Shown here: piece by piece, positions 8,403 through 17,423 of the stretch
Numbering within the stretch: the first letter of the stretch is position 1
Layout of the letters: each line of letters starts with the position of its first letter
Assembly: GCA_052067355.1 (NCBI GenBank)
Contig: JBQHQH010000011.1
Location: forward strand, 1 to 64,000
Length of the DNA stretch: 64,000 nucleotides
Direction: 5' to 3'
From: CABMKH01 sp040797625
Lineage (GTDB): Bacteria; Bacillota; Clostridia; Tissierellales; Tissierellaceae
Program-made: the position numbers and the translations under genes
Notes under the pieces: generated by a model
Seen by the model: the letters and a program-made list of their open reading frames with translations, nothing else
The model's database searches: none
What the model was told of the DNA's origin: nothing

Positions 8403-8962
8403 GATCCTACTAGCCTTCTACCACGACTTAAACCATATTTACTAAGTCTTCCTTCATAGACAATCTCCAAATCCCTACATCTTGCAAAATCCATAGGTGA
8501 TGTAAGACCCGGATCCTTGTCCAATATGTTTATTCCACTATTATTAAGTACTTCACTTACAAATTGAGAACAAAAATAATTGTATTTCCTCTGAATTGGA
8601 TGATTAAACATAGCCCCTATAATACCTATTAAATTATATCCATATCTATTCGCTTCCATTTTAAATTTATCTAATTCTTTCTTAACTCTATCATATTGTT
8701 CTTTATTCACTTTTAAGGCATATAATACACATCTTGTATTAGAAAACCTCTTAAAGGTACCGTTGACTATATCTTCTCTTACAAAGCCTGCTAGCAGTGG
8801 ATTATATGGTCTCAATCTTCCAAAACTATATAGTTCCTCTAAATCCCTATCTAATGCTATAGATACATGAGTATATGGATCCCTAGTATATATATTTATT
8901 GCCTTTGAAAACATAGATCCACTATGAGTTAATAAAATATAAATTGTATAATTACTTCCCAA
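8393..8962 (-). CDS. Permuted papain-fold (YiiX/NlpC-P60-like) amidohydrolase
   Basis: The 189-residue protein has the permuted order of the C92-type papain-fold family: a histidine motif first (YTHVSIALDRD, about residue 31) and the cysteine motif near the end (YNYFCSQFVSEVL, about residue 130). It also has GYNLIGIIG between them. Members cleave amide or thioester bonds in lipids or peptides; the substrate here is unknown. No signal peptide is evident. Translation seems to start at TTG 8962, 6 bases after GGAGAGGTG. It is a single-gene unit. The 8963-9228 stretch upstream holds nothing I recognise. Confidence 0.72.
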   Translation of the reverse strand: MGSNYTIYILLTHSGSMFSKAINIYTRDPYTHVSIALDRDLEELYSFGRLRPYNPLLAGFVREDIVNGTFKRFSNTRCVLYALKVNKEQYDRVKKELDKFKMEANRYGYNLIGIIGAMFNHPIQRKYNYFCSQFVSEVLNNSGINILDKDPGLTSPMDFARCRDLEIVYEGRLSKYGLSRGRRLVGSYQ

Positions 8963-9242
8963 ATCTTACACCTCTCCTGTTTAAACTAATAATAATATAT
9001 TATATATCTTTGGACATTTTTACAATAGATATTATATTAAATGTTTCTTACATTAATCATAACGCAATTTTTTCATATACTACTGCAAAATTGAAACAAA
9101 ATATTAAATCTAAATTGGCTAACTTATACTATATGTCCTGCTTCTTTCCCATCTTTAAATCTTATCTTTTCCTATCCTATTAATGATGAGAATCTACTAA
9201 ATTCTTTTACTCTTTTATCCGACTTTTGTATAAAATCACATT

Positions 9243-9491
9243 AGTGCAACAGGTTAATTTAATTTAACTATAGAAGAGGTGTATGCAGTTTGAATAATCA
9301 AACTAAAATTGAGAAACTTACGGAAACAATTGAAGATACTAGAATCATGTTAAATGACCTAATATCAAAAAGACAATATAACCTTCTTGACCCTAGAATA
9401 ATTGAATTAAGTCAGATATTGGACAAACTTCTGTCTCAGTACTATGATTTAAAAAGATAATATTTAATTAGCAAATTTAACCTGTTGCACT
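9243..9491. repeat. 15-bp inverted repeats enclosing the spo0E-like gene
   Basis: Perfect arms AGTGCAACAGGTTAA (9243-9257) and TTAACCTGTTGCACT (9477-9491) flank a single 56-codon gene. A TATAAA -10-like box at 9229-9234 would start the transcript close to the left arm, so the mRNA ends could pair with each other. It could equally be a tiny mobile cassette. Confidence 0.7.
9290..9460 (+). CDS. Spo0E-like sporulation regulatory phosphatase
   Basis: The 56-residue product has the Spo0E signature LLDPRIIELSQILDKLL then SQYY near its C-terminus, in the typical two-helix hairpin length. The family dephosphorylates Spo0A-P (conserved SQxLD motif) and so delays sporulation. The start is TTG 9290, after GAGGTG; the nearby ATG at 9283 is out of frame and stops at once. 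It is a solitary gene within the inverted repeats at 9243-9491. Confidence 0.82.
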   Translation: MNNQTKIEKLTETIEDTRIMLNDLISKRQYNLLDPRIIELSQILDKLLSQYYDLKR

Positions 9492-9514
9492 ATTCCTTAT
9501 TTTTTGCATAAGAA

Positions 9515-9555
9515 AGAGGCTCCTCAAAAATTCACTGAATTAATGAAAAGCCTCT
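9515..9555 (-). terminator. Probable groESL terminator
   Basis: AGAGGCT (9515-9521) pairs with AGCCTCT (9549-9555), with further A/T pairing inside. On the minus strand the stem is followed by TTTCTT. It lies 60 bp after the groEL stop. Confidence 0.6.
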
Positions 9556-9618
9556 AATGTTAGTAATTCAATTTTGCCAACCTATGAACTTGTTAATATC
9601 AATGGGTTTTTCGGCTTA

Positions 9619-11250
9619 TTACATCATGCCACCCATTCCACCCATACCGCCGCCCATGCCAGCCATTGGGTTTTCTTCTTCTGTGTCTACTACAGCACTT
9701 TCTGTAGTCAATACCATAGCTGCTACACTTGCTGCATTTTGTAGTGCAGATCTAGTAACCTTAGTTGGGTCAACTATTCCAGCTTCAATCATGCCTACAT
9801 ATTTTTCATTTAAAGCGTCGAAACCTACGCCATCTTTTTCTTCTTTTAATTTTTCAACTATTACAGAACCTTCTAATCCAGCATTTGATGCTATTTGTCT
9901 TACTGGTTCTTCTAATGCTCTAACTAGAATATTGATACCTGTTCTCTCATCACCATGAGCACCTTCTAATAGCTTAGCTACTTCTGGAATGGAGTCAATC
10001 AATACAGTACCACCACCTGGTACAATACCTTCTTCTACTGCCGCTCTTGTTGCAGCTAGAGCATCTTCTATTCTAGATTTTCTTTCTTTTAATTCAGTTT
10101 CAGTTGCAGCACCTACTTGAATAACTGCTACTCCACCTGACAACTTAGCCAATCTCTCTTGAAGTTTTTCTGCGTCAAATTCTGAATCAGTTTCTTCAAG
10201 TTGAGCTTTGATTTGTTTTACTCTATTCTTAATCTCTTCTTGTGATCCAGCGCCATCTACGATAACAGTGTTTTCTTTATCTATCTTAACCTTTGAAGCA
10301 CTACCTAACATATCTAAAGTAGTATCTTTAAGTTCATATCCTAGATCTTCAGAGATTACTTGACCACCTGTTAAGATAGCTATATCTGACAACATTTCTT
10401 TTCTTCTATCTCCAAATCCTGGTGCCTTTACAGCTACACAATTGAATGTTCCTCTAAGTTTGTTTACTACTAATGTAGCCATTGCTTCTCCTTCAATATC
10501 TTCAGCAATGATTACAAGTGGTTTTCCTTGTTGTACAATTTGTTCAAGTATTGGAAGGATATCTTGGATATTTGAGATCTTCTTATCTGTAATTAAAATA
10601 TATGGTTCTTCAACTTCTGCAATCATCTTTTCAGTATCTGTTACCATATAAGGAGATACATATCCTCTGTCAAATTGCATACCTTCTACAACTTCCAATG
10701 TAGTTCCCATGGATCTAGATTCTTCAACCGTGATAACTCCGTCATTGCCTACTTTTTCCATAGCTTCTGCAATCAATTTACCTATCTCTTCATCACCAGC
10801 TGAAATAGAAGCAACTTGTGCTATGTCTTCTTTAGATTCTACCTCTCTTGAGAATCTTCTTATTTCTTCAACTGCCTTATTGACAGCCTTATGGACACCA
10901 TTTTGTAATATTATTGGGTTTGCACCTGCTGCTACGTTTTTAAGACCTTCTCTAATTATAGCCTGTGCTAATAGAGTAGCTGTTGTTGTACCGTCTCCTG
11001 CAACATCTTGAGTCTTTGTAGCTACTTCTTTTACTAATTGTGCTCCCATATTTTCATATCTATCTTCTAATTCTATTTCACGTGCAATTGTTACACCATC
11101 ATTTGTAATTAGAGGTGCACCAAATTTTTTATCTAGTACAACATTTCTTCCCTTTGGTCCAAGGGTAACCTTTACAGTATCAGCTAATTGATTGATACCT
11201 TTTTCCATGGCACGACGAGCATTTTCACCAAATTTTATTTCTTTCGCCAT
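9619..11250 (-). CDS. groEL: Chaperonin GroEL (60 kDa)
   Basis: The 543-residue subunit is of usual length and forms the double-ring folding chamber with GroES. Seen: the ATP-binding DGTTTATLLAQ segment near residue 87, the conserved VTLGPKGRNV near 29, and the Gly/Met-rich C-terminal tail GGGMGGMGGMM. AAAGGAGAG precedes the ATG. It is second in the groES-groEL operon, with 48 bp between the genes, under the CIRCE operator at 11618. Confidence 0.98.
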   Translation of the reverse strand: MAKEIKFGENARRAMEKGINQLADTVKVTLGPKGRNVVLDKKFGAPLITNDGVTIAREIELEDRYENMGAQLVKEVATKTQDVAGDGTTTATLLAQAIIREGLKNVAAGANPIILQNGVHKAVNKAVEEIRRFSREVESKEDIAQVASISAGDEEIGKLIAEAMEKVGNDGVITVEESRSMGTTLEVVEGMQFDRGYVSPYMVTDTEKMIAEVEEPYILITDKKISNIQDILPILEQIVQQGKPLVIIAEDIEGEAMATLVVNKLRGTFNCVAVKAPGFGDRRKEMLSDIAILTGGQVISEDLGYELKDTTLDMLGSASKVKIDKENTVIVDGAGSQEEIKNRVKQIKAQLEETDSEFDAEKLQERLAKLSGGVAVIQVGAATETELKERKSRIEDALAATRAAVEEGIVPGGGTVLIDSIPEVAKLLEGAHGDERTGINILVRALEEPVRQIASNAGLEGSVIVEKLKEEKDGVGFDALNEKYVGMIEAGIVDPTKVTRSALQNAASVAAMVLTTESAVVDTEEENPMAGMGGGMGGMGGMM

Positions 11251-11298
11251 TTATATACACTCTCCTTTTAATCTCTTAATTACTGATTATGCACTGAC

Positions 11299-11580
11299 CT
11301 ATTCTACTACAGCTAAGATATCTGATAACTTTAAAACAGTTAACTCTTCTTCATTTAATTTTATTTCAGTTCCTGCATATTTAGAAAATATTACTTTGTC
11401 ACCAACTTTGATTTGGCCCTTTTTCTTCTCATCATTTTCAATCTCAGGACCTACTGCAAGCACTTCTGCCATTTGCGGTTGTTCTTTAGCAGAACTTGGT
11501 AATACAATACCACTTTTAGTCTTTTCCTCAACTTCAACCTTCTTAATAACCACTCTGTCTCCTAATGGTCTTAAATTCAT
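11299..11580 (-). CDS. groES: Co-chaperonin GroES (10 kDa)
   Basis: The 93-residue protein starts NLRPLGDRVVIKKVE and has the mobile-loop region EEKTKSGIVLP and the GDKVIFSKYAGTEI turn. It caps the GroEL ring. It is the first gene of the operon. AAGGAGG lies just upstream of the ATG, and CIRCE is about 40 bp upstream. Confidence 0.97.
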   Translation of the reverse strand: MNLRPLGDRVVIKKVEVEEKTKSGIVLPSSAKEQPQMAEVLAVGPEIENDEKKKGQIKVGDKVIFSKYAGTEIKLNEEELTVLKLSDILAVVE

Positions 11581-11617
11581 ATGGTAATACCTCCTTAATT
11601 TTTTACTCTTCTTTTTG

Positions 11618-11644
11618 TTAGCACTTACTCTTATTGAGTGCTAA
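11618..11644 (-). promoter_or_regulatory. CIRCE operator (HrcA binding site)
   Basis: TTAGCACTT, nine spacer bases, then GAGTGCTAA matches the CIRCE inverted repeat at 17 of 18 arm positions. It sits between a possible TATAAA -10 box (on the minus strand just upstream) and groES, where HrcA represses heat-shock operons. Confidence 0.93.
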
Positions 11645-11773
11645 ACTTTATAATCTTAATGTTACCCCAAAATAGTGGAGTTATCAACTATAGTATATCA
11701 TTATATTTCCATATAAAATGCTAATATATGGAGAAAATACTATTTTTCTCTATTTTTCTCTCATTTACTTCAC

Positions 11774-12469
11774 TTATCTAATGATATTAATTAAAGACAC
11801 ACCTATGTAATAGAAAATTGGTATAAATACTGCTGGTAACATATTGCCTACTCTTATCTTCTTGATCCCCAGTATATTTATTCCTATGGCTATAATGAGT
11901 ATTCCTCCTATTGAAGACATTTCCAATATGACTTCTGGAGTCAATATATCCTTTAATAATCCAGCCAATATGACAATACTTCCTTGATAGATAAATACTG
12001 ATATTGTAGAAAAAAGCACTCCTATACCCAATGTAGATGCAAATATAATAGCAGCTATTCCATCTATTAAAGATTTCGCAAATAGTGTCTGATGATCTCC
12101 TAAGAGCCCTGATTCCAAGGCTCCTACTACAGCCATAGCCCCTATACAATAGACTAGTGATGCAGTCACAAACCCCTTGGAAAAATTAGCGTCTCCTCTC
12201 CCCATAATCTTTTCTAATCTATTAGCTAAATTCTCTAGTTTTCCCTCTATATCTATTATCTCCCCTAATAGACTACCCAATACTATACTTCCTATTACTA
12301 ATACTATATTCTCTGACTTGATGCCACCAGTTATACCAATTATAATCACTGATAATCCTATACCATCCATAATTGTATTCTTATAGTCTTCTTTTATTCC
12401 CTTTTTCAAGATCATTCCTAAAATAGAACCAAATATAATAGCCAGACTGTTTACTACAGTGCCTAACAT
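11774..12469 (-). CDS. DUF554 family membrane protein
   Basis: The 231-residue integral membrane protein begins MLGTVVNSLAIIFGSILGM, the usual DUF554 start, and continues with about six more hydrophobic segments. The family has no established function, though a transport role is often assumed. The start is ATG 12469, preceded by GAGGAG 7 bases away; the longer frame to 12532 crosses that site. It is a monocistronic unit. Confidence 0.8.
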   Translation of the reverse strand: MLGTVVNSLAIIFGSILGMILKKGIKEDYKNTIMDGIGLSVIIIGITGGIKSENIVLVIGSIVLGSLLGEIIDIEGKLENLANRLEKIMGRGDANFSKGFVTASLVYCIGAMAVVGALESGLLGDHQTLFAKSLIDGIAAIIFASTLGIGVLFSTISVFIYQGSIVILAGLLKDILTPEVILEMSSIGGILIIAIGINILGIKKIRVGNMLPAVFIPIFYYIGVSLINIIR

Positions 12470-12539
12470 GCCACCACTCCTCAAAAATTGTCCAATATAT
12501 ACAGGATATATTATTTGGAACAAAATTACCATAAAAAAA

Positions 12540-12561
12540 TAAAATTCTTGGAAAGAATTTT
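12540..12561 (-). terminator. Probable terminator of the Bce permease transcript
   Basis: AAAATTCTT and AAGAATTTT form a 9-bp stem with a 3-base loop. On the minus strand it is followed by ATTTTTTTAT. It lies about 260 bp after the permease stop at 12819. Confidence 0.5.
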
Positions 12562-12630
12562 ATCTGATAGCTTGCAATTCAACACTTCCTCTCTATAAGT
12601 AGGAAAAATAAATAGACTAACCAAAGATAA
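12559..12630. repeat. Dispersed palindrome, family B (copy B2)
   Basis: It begins TTATCTGATAGCTTGCAATTC then AACACTTCCT, and ends with a weak inverted copy finishing CCAAAGATAA. It is about 55 bp from copy A1. Confidence 0.55.
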
Positions 12631-12683
12631 TTGAAAGTTAAGCAAAAAATCTATAATCTTATATTGATTCTTAACATATTAAA

Positions 12684-12714
12684 ATATCAGCTGGAGTATA
12701 AAACCCAGCTGATA
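12684..12714. repeat. Dispersed palindrome, family A (copy A1)
   Basis: ATATCAGCTGG and CCAGCTGATAT are perfect 11-base arms around a 9-base loop. The same core occurs at 26806, 33755 and 59587, with a degenerate form at 44093. Together with B2 and the hairpin at 12540 it fills the intergenic space 12470-12818, which holds no gene. Confidence 0.75.
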
Positions 12715-12818
12715 TAAACTTCATCGTTCATTTGATTTCCTGTATTTTAACAAGTATGGAGATGCCAAAACTTGAATGTACCCATTGTTTTAACGCTTTG
12801 GCAATGATCTATAACTTA

Positions 12819-14774
12819 CTATCTATAATTAATCTTTCTTATATATACAGACCTTATTATCATGAAGTATATAACTTGGAATACCATATAACCTAACATA
12901 ACCACTATTCCATTTGCCAATAGATTTGTCTCCATTAGATTAGATAGAGATTTCAATGCAAATAGAGAATGGGTAGTACTAACTATAAATGGTAAAAAGA
13001 ATATAATCCCTATTTGTTTAGTTATTATCTTGTTTATTTCTCTCTCCGTAGTTCCTATCTTCCTCAAGATACTGTATTCTACCTTATCCTGTTTTATTTC
13101 ATTAAATAGCTTAAAGTATATTATACTACCTGCTGCTATAAAGAATAAGAATGAGATAAAGAATCCTATAAACAAGATCATCCCAAAGCTCTTTCTAGTT
13201 TCTTTAAACGGAAGTATCTGAGAATAGAAGCTAAGTTGATATCTATCACCTAAACTCTCCTTTATTTCCATAGAAGCATTATATGACTTCTTCCATTTAT
13301 CTAGATTAAATCCATTATATATGACAATATCATCTTCTTTGGCTATATCCAAAATCTGATTATAATCATTGTCATTTAATACAAACACATCAAAATATCC
13401 TACCTTATTTAATGACATCACTCCACCATGGATTTCTTTACTTACTCTGTACTCCTTATTTTCTCCATTTAAGCTTAGCTTTGCCACTTTAAAGGGAAAT
13501 CTTTTAATTTCTTCTTGCTTTCCATTAAAATCATACACTGCATATGGAAAATTATATACAGCTTCACCTTCTCTTACTGATATAGCTTCTCTATCTTGAG
13601 AGACAGCCAATTTATTATAATCGCTATTAGATATGACTAATATCTTATCTACAGTATCTGAACTTTCTTCATTGGAATTATTTATGACTTCTATACTCTT
13701 TACTACATGATGTTCATCTACCTTGATATTATGTTTTTTAAATATCTCTTCTGCCCTATCTATACTTTCGGTATCCTGCAATGTCTCTCCCTTTTGAACT
13801 ATTATCATATTTTCAGGTGTATTAAATCCTGAAATCTTAGGCACTTCTGTAAAAAATGAATATACTGTCTCTGTAGCTGTAAATGTTATAGCTCCTAGAA
13901 TGGCTGCTAAAAACAATACTTTAGCTGTATCTTGAAGCTTGAATATCATTTGAGAAAATGCTACTAAATTAGTCTTATTATATATAAACTTTTTATTTTT
14001 ATTTAATTTATTCACTATAAATATACTAAACTGTGTAAATAAGAAATATGTCCCTATTATGACTATCACTGTAACAGGTATCATAGCCAAAACAACTAAT
14101 GCACCTTCTACAAGCCAAGCTACTATATAGCCGATTATCAATAGACTAATTCCTAAAATAGACTTTTTCTTGGAAAATTTAGGTACTTCTTTAGGAATCT
14201 TAGCACTTTTAAGTTGTTGTACTATTTCCTTATTTTTTATATTAAATAGCATCAATATACTTACAACTTCAAATAAGAAAAAGAATACTGCAGCTGTCAA
14301 GATTAAAGCCTTTATAGATATATTAAATGGCAGACTTATATTCATAAAAGCTTCCATAGCCATAAGAAACAACTTTGAAAACACTACTCCACACAATATA
14401 CCTGTAATCGTAGATAAAAAAGATATAATAGTGCTTTCAATCATGACATATTTTTTTATCTGACCTCTAGTCATCCCATATAGGGAAAGGAGTCCAAACT
14501 CTTTACCCCTAGATCTTAAAAATATAGAAGTGGAATATCCTACAAATAGGATTGAAAATACTACTATTATAACTTGGCATATTATCATTCCATTGATTGC
14601 ACCTGCCTGAGCAACTACATGTCCTCCCAAATTCTTATAATCGAAAGCGGGATGAAATACAAAATTAGAAAATATAAAAAAAGCCATTACTGCAAAGGAA
14701 TTACTCAAATAGTACATTACATATTTATAGAGATTTCCCTTTACATTGTTGATCGCCATATTAGATATTTTCAT
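12819..14774 (-). CDS. BceB-like ABC transporter permease (FtsX fold)
   Basis: About 650 residues with the FtsX arrangement: several N-terminal membrane helices, FtsX-type motif SRGKEFGLLSLYGMTR near residue 90, a large extracellular domain at about residues 310-510, and C-terminal helices after LRKIGTTEREINK. In BceAB-type systems this protein senses and removes peptide antibiotics bound to lipid II intermediates and activates a cognate kinase. The start chosen is ATG 14774, preceded by GGGGGCGG. It overlaps the end of the ATPase gene by 14 bases, which suggests coupling. Confidence 0.85.
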   Translation of the reverse strand: MKISNMAINNVKGNLYKYVMYYLSNSFAVMAFFIFSNFVFHPAFDYKNLGGHVVAQAGAINGMIICQVIIVVFSILFVGYSTSIFLRSRGKEFGLLSLYGMTRGQIKKYVMIESTIISFLSTITGILCGVVFSKLFLMAMEAFMNISLPFNISIKALILTAAVFFFLFEVVSILMLFNIKNKEIVQQLKSAKIPKEVPKFSKKKSILGISLLIIGYIVAWLVEGALVVLAMIPVTVIVIIGTYFLFTQFSIFIVNKLNKNKKFIYNKTNLVAFSQMIFKLQDTAKVLFLAAILGAITFTATETVYSFFTEVPKISGFNTPENMIIVQKGETLQDTESIDRAEEIFKKHNIKVDEHHVVKSIEVINNSNEESSDTVDKILVISNSDYNKLAVSQDREAISVREGEAVYNFPYAVYDFNGKQEEIKRFPFKVAKLSLNGENKEYRVSKEIHGGVMSLNKVGYFDVFVLNDNDYNQILDIAKEDDIVIYNGFNLDKWKKSYNASMEIKESLGDRYQLSFYSQILPFKETRKSFGMILFIGFFISFLFFIAAGSIIYFKLFNEIKQDKVEYSILRKIGTTEREINKIITKQIGIIFFLPFIVSTTHSLFALKSLSNLMETNLLANGIVVMLGYMVFQVIYFMIIRSVYIRKINYR

Positions 14775-15525
14775 TGTAGCCGCCCCCAAGAAGTGATAAA
14801 GAATCTAATATCTCCTTAAAGAATATCTGACGAGTAGAATTCTTTACTATTTCTAAGAAAAACTTTCCATCCTTTATCATTATAATCCTATTACAAAAAC
14901 TAGCTGCAAATGCATCATGAGTTACCATGACTATAGTTGCCTTTTTCTCCCTATTTATATCTTCCAAAGAACTCATCAAATCAAAAGAAGCCTTAGAGTC
15001 TAGATTTCCCGTAGGTTCATCAGCCAATATAATAGCTGGTTTATTTATCATAGCTCTAGCACAGGCAGTTCTCTGTTGTTGCCCACCTGATATCTCATAA
15101 GTTCTCTTATCTAATATTCCCTTTATACTCAATATAGATGATATTTCATCTAATTTCTCTTCAATTTCACTACTCTTAAATTCCTCCAATACCAATGGCA
15201 ATATAATATTCTCTCTTACTGAGAGAGTGTCTAATAGATTGAATTCTTGAAATATAAATCCTAGATTCTTCCTTCTAAATATGGCCAATTTGTCTGGATT
15301 GAGTCTATGGGGATTTTCTCCATTTAACAGTATTTCTCCAGAAGATGGGGAATCTATTGTGGCAAGTATATTCAATAGAGTGGTCTTTCCACTTCCAGAT
15401 GGTCCCATAATCCCAACAAATTCTCCTTCTTTTATACTCATACTAAACTTATCTAGTGCTTTGACTGAAACTCCCTTTGCACTTCCATATATCTTAGTTA
15501 ACTCTTTAGCCTCTAATACTGACAT
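14761..15525 (-). CDS. BceA-like ABC transporter ATP-binding protein
   Basis: The 254-residue ATPase has Walker A GPSGSGKTT (about 41-49), Q-loop FQEFNLLDTLS, signature SGGQQQR, Walker B IILADEP and switch His in VTHDAF. It powers the permease encoded next to it. AGGAGG is 6 bases before the ATG. The terminator at 15573 lies between it and the kinase, so the transporter genes probably have their own promoter, usually the target of the partner regulator. Confidence 0.9.
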   Translation of the reverse strand: MSVLEAKELTKIYGSAKGVSVKALDKFSMSIKEGEFVGIMGPSGSGKTTLLNILATIDSPSSGEILLNGENPHRLNPDKLAIFRRKNLGFIFQEFNLLDTLSVRENIILPLVLEEFKSSEIEEKLDEISSILSIKGILDKRTYEISGGQQQRTACARAMINKPAIILADEPTGNLDSKASFDLMSSLEDINREKKATIVMVTHDAFAASFCNRIIMIKDGKFFLEIVKNSTRQIFFKEILDSLSLLGGGYNENI

Positions 15526-15572
15526 TTTTTATCCTCCTACTATTGAATTTCTACTTATAGTATATAAAAACA

Positions 15573-15598
15573 AGGGAAATCATCATATTGATTTCCCT
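15573..15598 (-). terminator. Terminator after the kinase gene
   Basis: AGGGAAATCA pairs with TGATTTCCCT across a 6-base loop and is followed on the minus strand by TTGTTTTTAT. It separates the regulator-kinase operon from the ABC genes. Confidence 0.85.
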
Positions 15599-15633
15599 TT
15601 CAAGTAGAAACTTTATCTTACAAAATTGTCAGC

Positions 15634-16707
15634 TTATCTATTTTCTAAATTATAGATGCTCTTTTCCCTATAAAATATGATGCTGACCATAGTGCCTTTA
15701 CCTTCAGTAGACTTTACATCTAAGCCATGACCTAATCTATTGCATATGTCCTTTGAAAGATAGAGACCCATTCCTGTAGATTCTAAATATTTCCTACCAT
15801 TTTTACCTGTAAAGAAAGGATCAAACACCCTATCTAAATCAGCTTTAGGAATTCCAACGCCTTTATCTATTATGGATAATACTACATCCTTATCTTTTTT
15901 ATACAGCTTAAATATTATATCTTTATTCTCCATATCTTTAACTTTAGAATATTTGATGCCATTAGATAGTATTTGGCCTACAACAAACTTTATCCACTTT
16001 TTATCGCTTTTGACGATTATATCCTCTTCTGTATCTATTTTAGGATAGATAGAATTTACAATAAATGTAGATTTATTTTCATTGATTACAGTTCTTAGGA
16101 TTTCCAGTAGAGATATCTCATCTATCTTTAAATCCAATTCAAAATCACTTATCCTAAGGGTGTGTAAAGCCATTTCTAAACCATGGGATAGTTTCTCTAT
16201 TTCCTCTTCTATACTCTCATAATCCGACCTTGTATTTTCATCTACAATCTTATCTTTTTCATTTTCAAGCATGAGCTTTATAACAGATATAGGAGTTTTC
16301 ATCTCATGAATCCATCTATTATTGAAATCTATCTGCATCTTAGACTTATGTCTATATTTTTCCAAGATAGATATATATGTCAAATAGTTTTTGATTAGGA
16401 CTTCCTTTAAAAAATCATACTCCCTATTTATATTATCTGGAATATTGAATATATATTGTAGATTTTCATCTTCCCATACTTGATAGTCAATTGAACTATA
16501 GAACTTCCTTTTCTTGATATAATCTATAGATACGATTATCCCTAAAAATATAGAAGATAATATGAAACTATATATTATGTTCCAGATATTTATAGGCTCC
16601 TTGCGAATTATTAAATCTAGCATCATAACGGAAATAACTACAGATATACTGATAAAATAGATTATAATATATAAAAACCTATCCTTTAAATAATTTCTAA
16701 ATTTCAT
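15634..16707 (-). CDS. BceS-like intramembrane-sensing histidine kinase
   Basis: The 357-residue kinase has two closely spaced N-terminal membrane helices (about 12-30 and 38-58) with almost no external loop, as in BceS-type kinases. It then has the phospho-acceptor HEMKTPIS (His about 134), N-box GQILSNGIKYS and G-box DKGVGIP...GMGLYL. Such kinases take their signal from the BceAB transporter. It lies 6 bp after the response regulator gene. Confidence 0.9.
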   Translation of the reverse strand: MKFRNYLKDRFLYIIIYFISISVVISVMMLDLIIRKEPINIWNIIYSFILSSIFLGIIVSIDYIKKRKFYSSIDYQVWEDENLQYIFNIPDNINREYDFLKEVLIKNYLTYISILEKYRHKSKMQIDFNNRWIHEMKTPISVIKLMLENEKDKIVDENTRSDYESIEEEIEKLSHGLEMALHTLRISDFELDLKIDEISLLEILRTVINENKSTFIVNSIYPKIDTEEDIIVKSDKKWIKFVVGQILSNGIKYSKVKDMENKDIIFKLYKKDKDVVLSIIDKGVGIPKADLDRVFDPFFTGKNGRKYLESTGMGLYLSKDICNRLGHGLDVKSTEGKGTMVSIIFYREKSIYNLENR

Positions 16708-16713
16708 ATCTAT

Positions 16714-17406
16714 CTACTCCCATGTCTTTACCATTGAATACCCCTGTCCTCTTTTAGTTTGAATACTATCTTCTATACCTATTTCTTCTAATCTCTTCCT
16801 CAACCTAGTGATATTTACAGATAGTGTATTATCATCTACAAACTCTATATCATCCCATAGCTCTTCTAGCAGGACTTCTCTGGGTACTATTTCCCCTAAA
16901 TTGGAGAGTAGTATAGATAGTAGTCCGAACTCTCTTTTACTTAATTCTACCCTTTTATCTTTCCATTCTATAATATTCTGCCCTCTATACAAAAACACCC
17001 CATCTACTTCATATATATCCATATGGTCTCTTTCCGAGTATTCCCCATAGGCCCTTCTAATAACTCCCTTGACCTTTGCCAGTAGTATATCAAAGGAAAA
17101 AGGCTTTACTATATAGTCATCTCCACCATTTTCTATTGCCATTACCTGATCCATATCTGAAAATCTAGCAGAGATAAAGATTATAGGCACCTTAGATATA
17201 CTCCTTAGTTCTCTGCACCAAAAGAATCCATCATAATTAGGTAAATTTATATCTAAAAGAACTAGATGAGGATTTTTATCAATAAATTCAGATTTAATAT
17301 TAGAATAGTCCTGGACTACAGATACCTGATAATCATATTTCTCTAATTTATCCTTTATTAGATTCACAATCTTTTCATCATCTTCAACAACAAATACCCT
17401 GTACAT
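16714..17406 (-). CDS. BceR-like OmpR-family response regulator
   Basis: The 230-residue regulator has the acidic pocket EDD (residues 8-10), phospho-acceptor Asp52, the Lys in DYIVKPFSF, and a C-terminal winged-helix DNA-binding domain (KREFGLLSILL...VDDNTLSVNITRLRKRL). It is the partner of the kinase immediately downstream, and together they would control the adjacent transporter. Confidence 0.92.
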   Translation of the reverse strand: MYRVFVVEDDEKIVNLIKDKLEKYDYQVSVVQDYSNIKSEFIDKNPHLVLLDINLPNYDGFFWCRELRSISKVPIIFISARFSDMDQVMAIENGGDDYIVKPFSFDILLAKVKGVIRRAYGEYSERDHMDIYEVDGVFLYRGQNIIEWKDKRVELSKREFGLLSILLSNLGEIVPREVLLEELWDDIEFVDDNTLSVNITRLRKRLEEIGIEDSIQTKRGQGYSMVKTWE

Positions 17407-17423
17407 ACTTGCACCTCTGATTT

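Noticed and set aside
8944..9183. 79-residue ORF on the plus strand upstream of the spo0E-like gene
   Set aside because: It begins inside the start of the leftward gene at 8962, has no ribosome site, and its composition (runs of Tyr, Ile, Ser) looks like non-coding AT-rich DNA.
11787..12149. 120-residue ORF on the minus strand inside the DUF554 gene
   Set aside because: It is an alternative frame of a well-supported membrane-protein gene.
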